This document shows positions 11,568 through 11,829 of a stretch of 11,829 bases of DNA, piece by piece. Where the stretch lies: the NCBI GenBank assembly GCA_014534415.1, contig JACVRM010000057.1, positions 1-11,829 of the forward strand, given 5' to 3'. This stretch comes from Thermoleophilia bacterium. Its GTDB lineage: Bacteria; Actinomycetota; Thermoleophilia; Gaiellales; Gaiellaceae. Each line of letters starts with the position of its first letter. Positions within the stretch are counted from its first letter, which is position 1. A program made the translations under genes and the position numbers. Below the pieces are notes generated by a model that ran no database searches, was not told the origin of the DNA, and was given only the letters and a program-made list of their open reading frames with translations.

Positions 11568-11685
11568 CGGTAGCGGCACTGCCCGACCGCCTTCGAGCCC
11601 GGCCATTCGAGCGCAGGGAGCTTATCGAGTCGCGCTACGGCTACTCGGTCGTCGGCTGACGCGCCCAGAGCGCGCGCGAGGCCCC
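11568..11685. other. Intergenic stretch with a start-less open frame
   Basis: After the PAS gene stop, one plus-strand frame stays open to a TGA at 11657-11659, with fairly strong G/C third positions, but it has no start codon of its own. No promoter or RNA gene is evident. Confidence 0.3.
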
Positions 11686-11725
11686 GTACCCACCACCCCA
11701 CCCAACGGGTGGGGGGAAACGGTAC
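11686..11725. terminator. Nested hairpin, probable bidirectional terminator
   Basis: CCCCACCC (11696-11703) pairs perfectly with GGGTGGGG (11707-11714) around AAC. It is enclosed by GTACC (11686-11690) pairing with GGTAC (11721-11725). It lies between the end of the plus-strand PAS gene and the stop of a minus-strand frame entering from the right, as expected for a shared terminator. There is no T run on either side. Confidence 0.5.
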
Positions 11726-11736
11726 ACGGAAGGGTG

Positions 11737-11829
11737 TCACGCAGATGCGCCGGAAGTCGGTCGAATCGCGGGTGTGACGTCCACGCGACTCGCCGGGCAG
11801 AGATCGTTGACGATGCAGACGGTGCAGCG
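11737..11829 (-). CDS. Partial C-terminal end of an unrecognised protein
   Basis: A minus-strand frame enters from the right edge and stops with TGA at 11737-11739, giving 30 residues that begin RCTVCIVNDLCPASRVDV. Two features support coding: a run of G/C-ending codons in the edge-proximal half, and the strong hairpin 12 nt beyond the stop. The C-x2-C-x5-CP pattern suggests a metal site near the C-terminus. With so little sequence, neither the family nor even coding status is sure. The alternative is a plus-strand gene starting at ATG 11813, for which I see only weak signals. Confidence 0.35.
   Translation of the reverse strand, partial: RCTVCIVNDLCPASRVDVTPAIRPTSGASA

Noticed and set aside
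1..11829. CRISPR arrays, insertion sequences, integrases, phage or toxin genes
   Set aside because: No regularly spaced repeats, no terminal inverted repeats with target duplications and no transposase-like frames were seen; the two tRNA 3' ends show no direct-repeat attachment copies.

Overview
The window looks like a chromosomal housekeeping segment of a high-G+C Actinomycetota. Third codon positions are almost all G or C. The initiator tRNA has the C1:U72 end seen in mycobacteria. Neither tRNA encodes its CCA. Several gene families (DUF3105, the small C-x2-C/GWRA proteins, CsbD) and the many apparent leaderless starts also fit. A deep-branching lineage such as Thermoleophilia is my guess from gene content only; nothing here fixes the genus. 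I see no phage, transposon, CRISPR array or defence island.

Layout. Bases 1-179 hold the 5' part of a membrane-protein gene on the minus strand, cut by the window edge. Next come initiator tRNA-fMet (minus) with its terminator, then a divergent plus-strand pair: a Ppx/GppA phosphatase and a cytoplasmic sulfite-oxidase-family molybdoenzyme. From 2512 to 5124 everything is on the minus strand, read right to left: two tandem paralogous mini zinc-ribbon proteins, an NfeD-like membrane protein, a Glu/Leu/Phe/Val-type dehydrogenase, and a two-CBS-domain protein joined to the dehydrogenase by a GTGA overlap. Bases 5125-6042 are compositionally weaker and hold one doubtful membrane-anchored small protein. 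Then come tRNA-Leu(UAA) and a DUF3105 membrane protein (minus), a CsbD-like stress protein and RmuC (plus), a bacterial eRF1-like (Vms1/baeRF-type) protein (minus), a DUF488 protein, thioredoxin reductase and a zinc-ribbon/PAS protein (plus). A strong hairpin and the C-terminal end of another minus-strand gene close the window.

How it works together. Themes are stress and energy status (Ppx/GppA, CBS, CsbD), redox (thioredoxin reductase, molybdoenzyme, possible PAS sensor), DNA maintenance (RmuC) and ribosome rescue (eRF1-like). These are mostly independent one- or two-gene units, not one pathway.

The clearest unusual structure is in the gene boundaries. Seven starts on both strands carry a TAnnnT-like -10 hexamer ending exactly 6-7 nt before the start codon and no Shine-Dalgarno, which suggests leaderless mRNAs. 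Only three genes (CsbD-like, eRF1-like, thioredoxin reductase) have good Shine-Dalgarno sites. Both convergent protein-gene pairs end inside each other's stop codons. I did not find a clearly new multi-gene system. The best candidates for follow-up are the paired mini zinc-ribbon proteins, the dehydrogenase-CBS pair, the eRF1-like protein and the zinc-ribbon/PAS protein.
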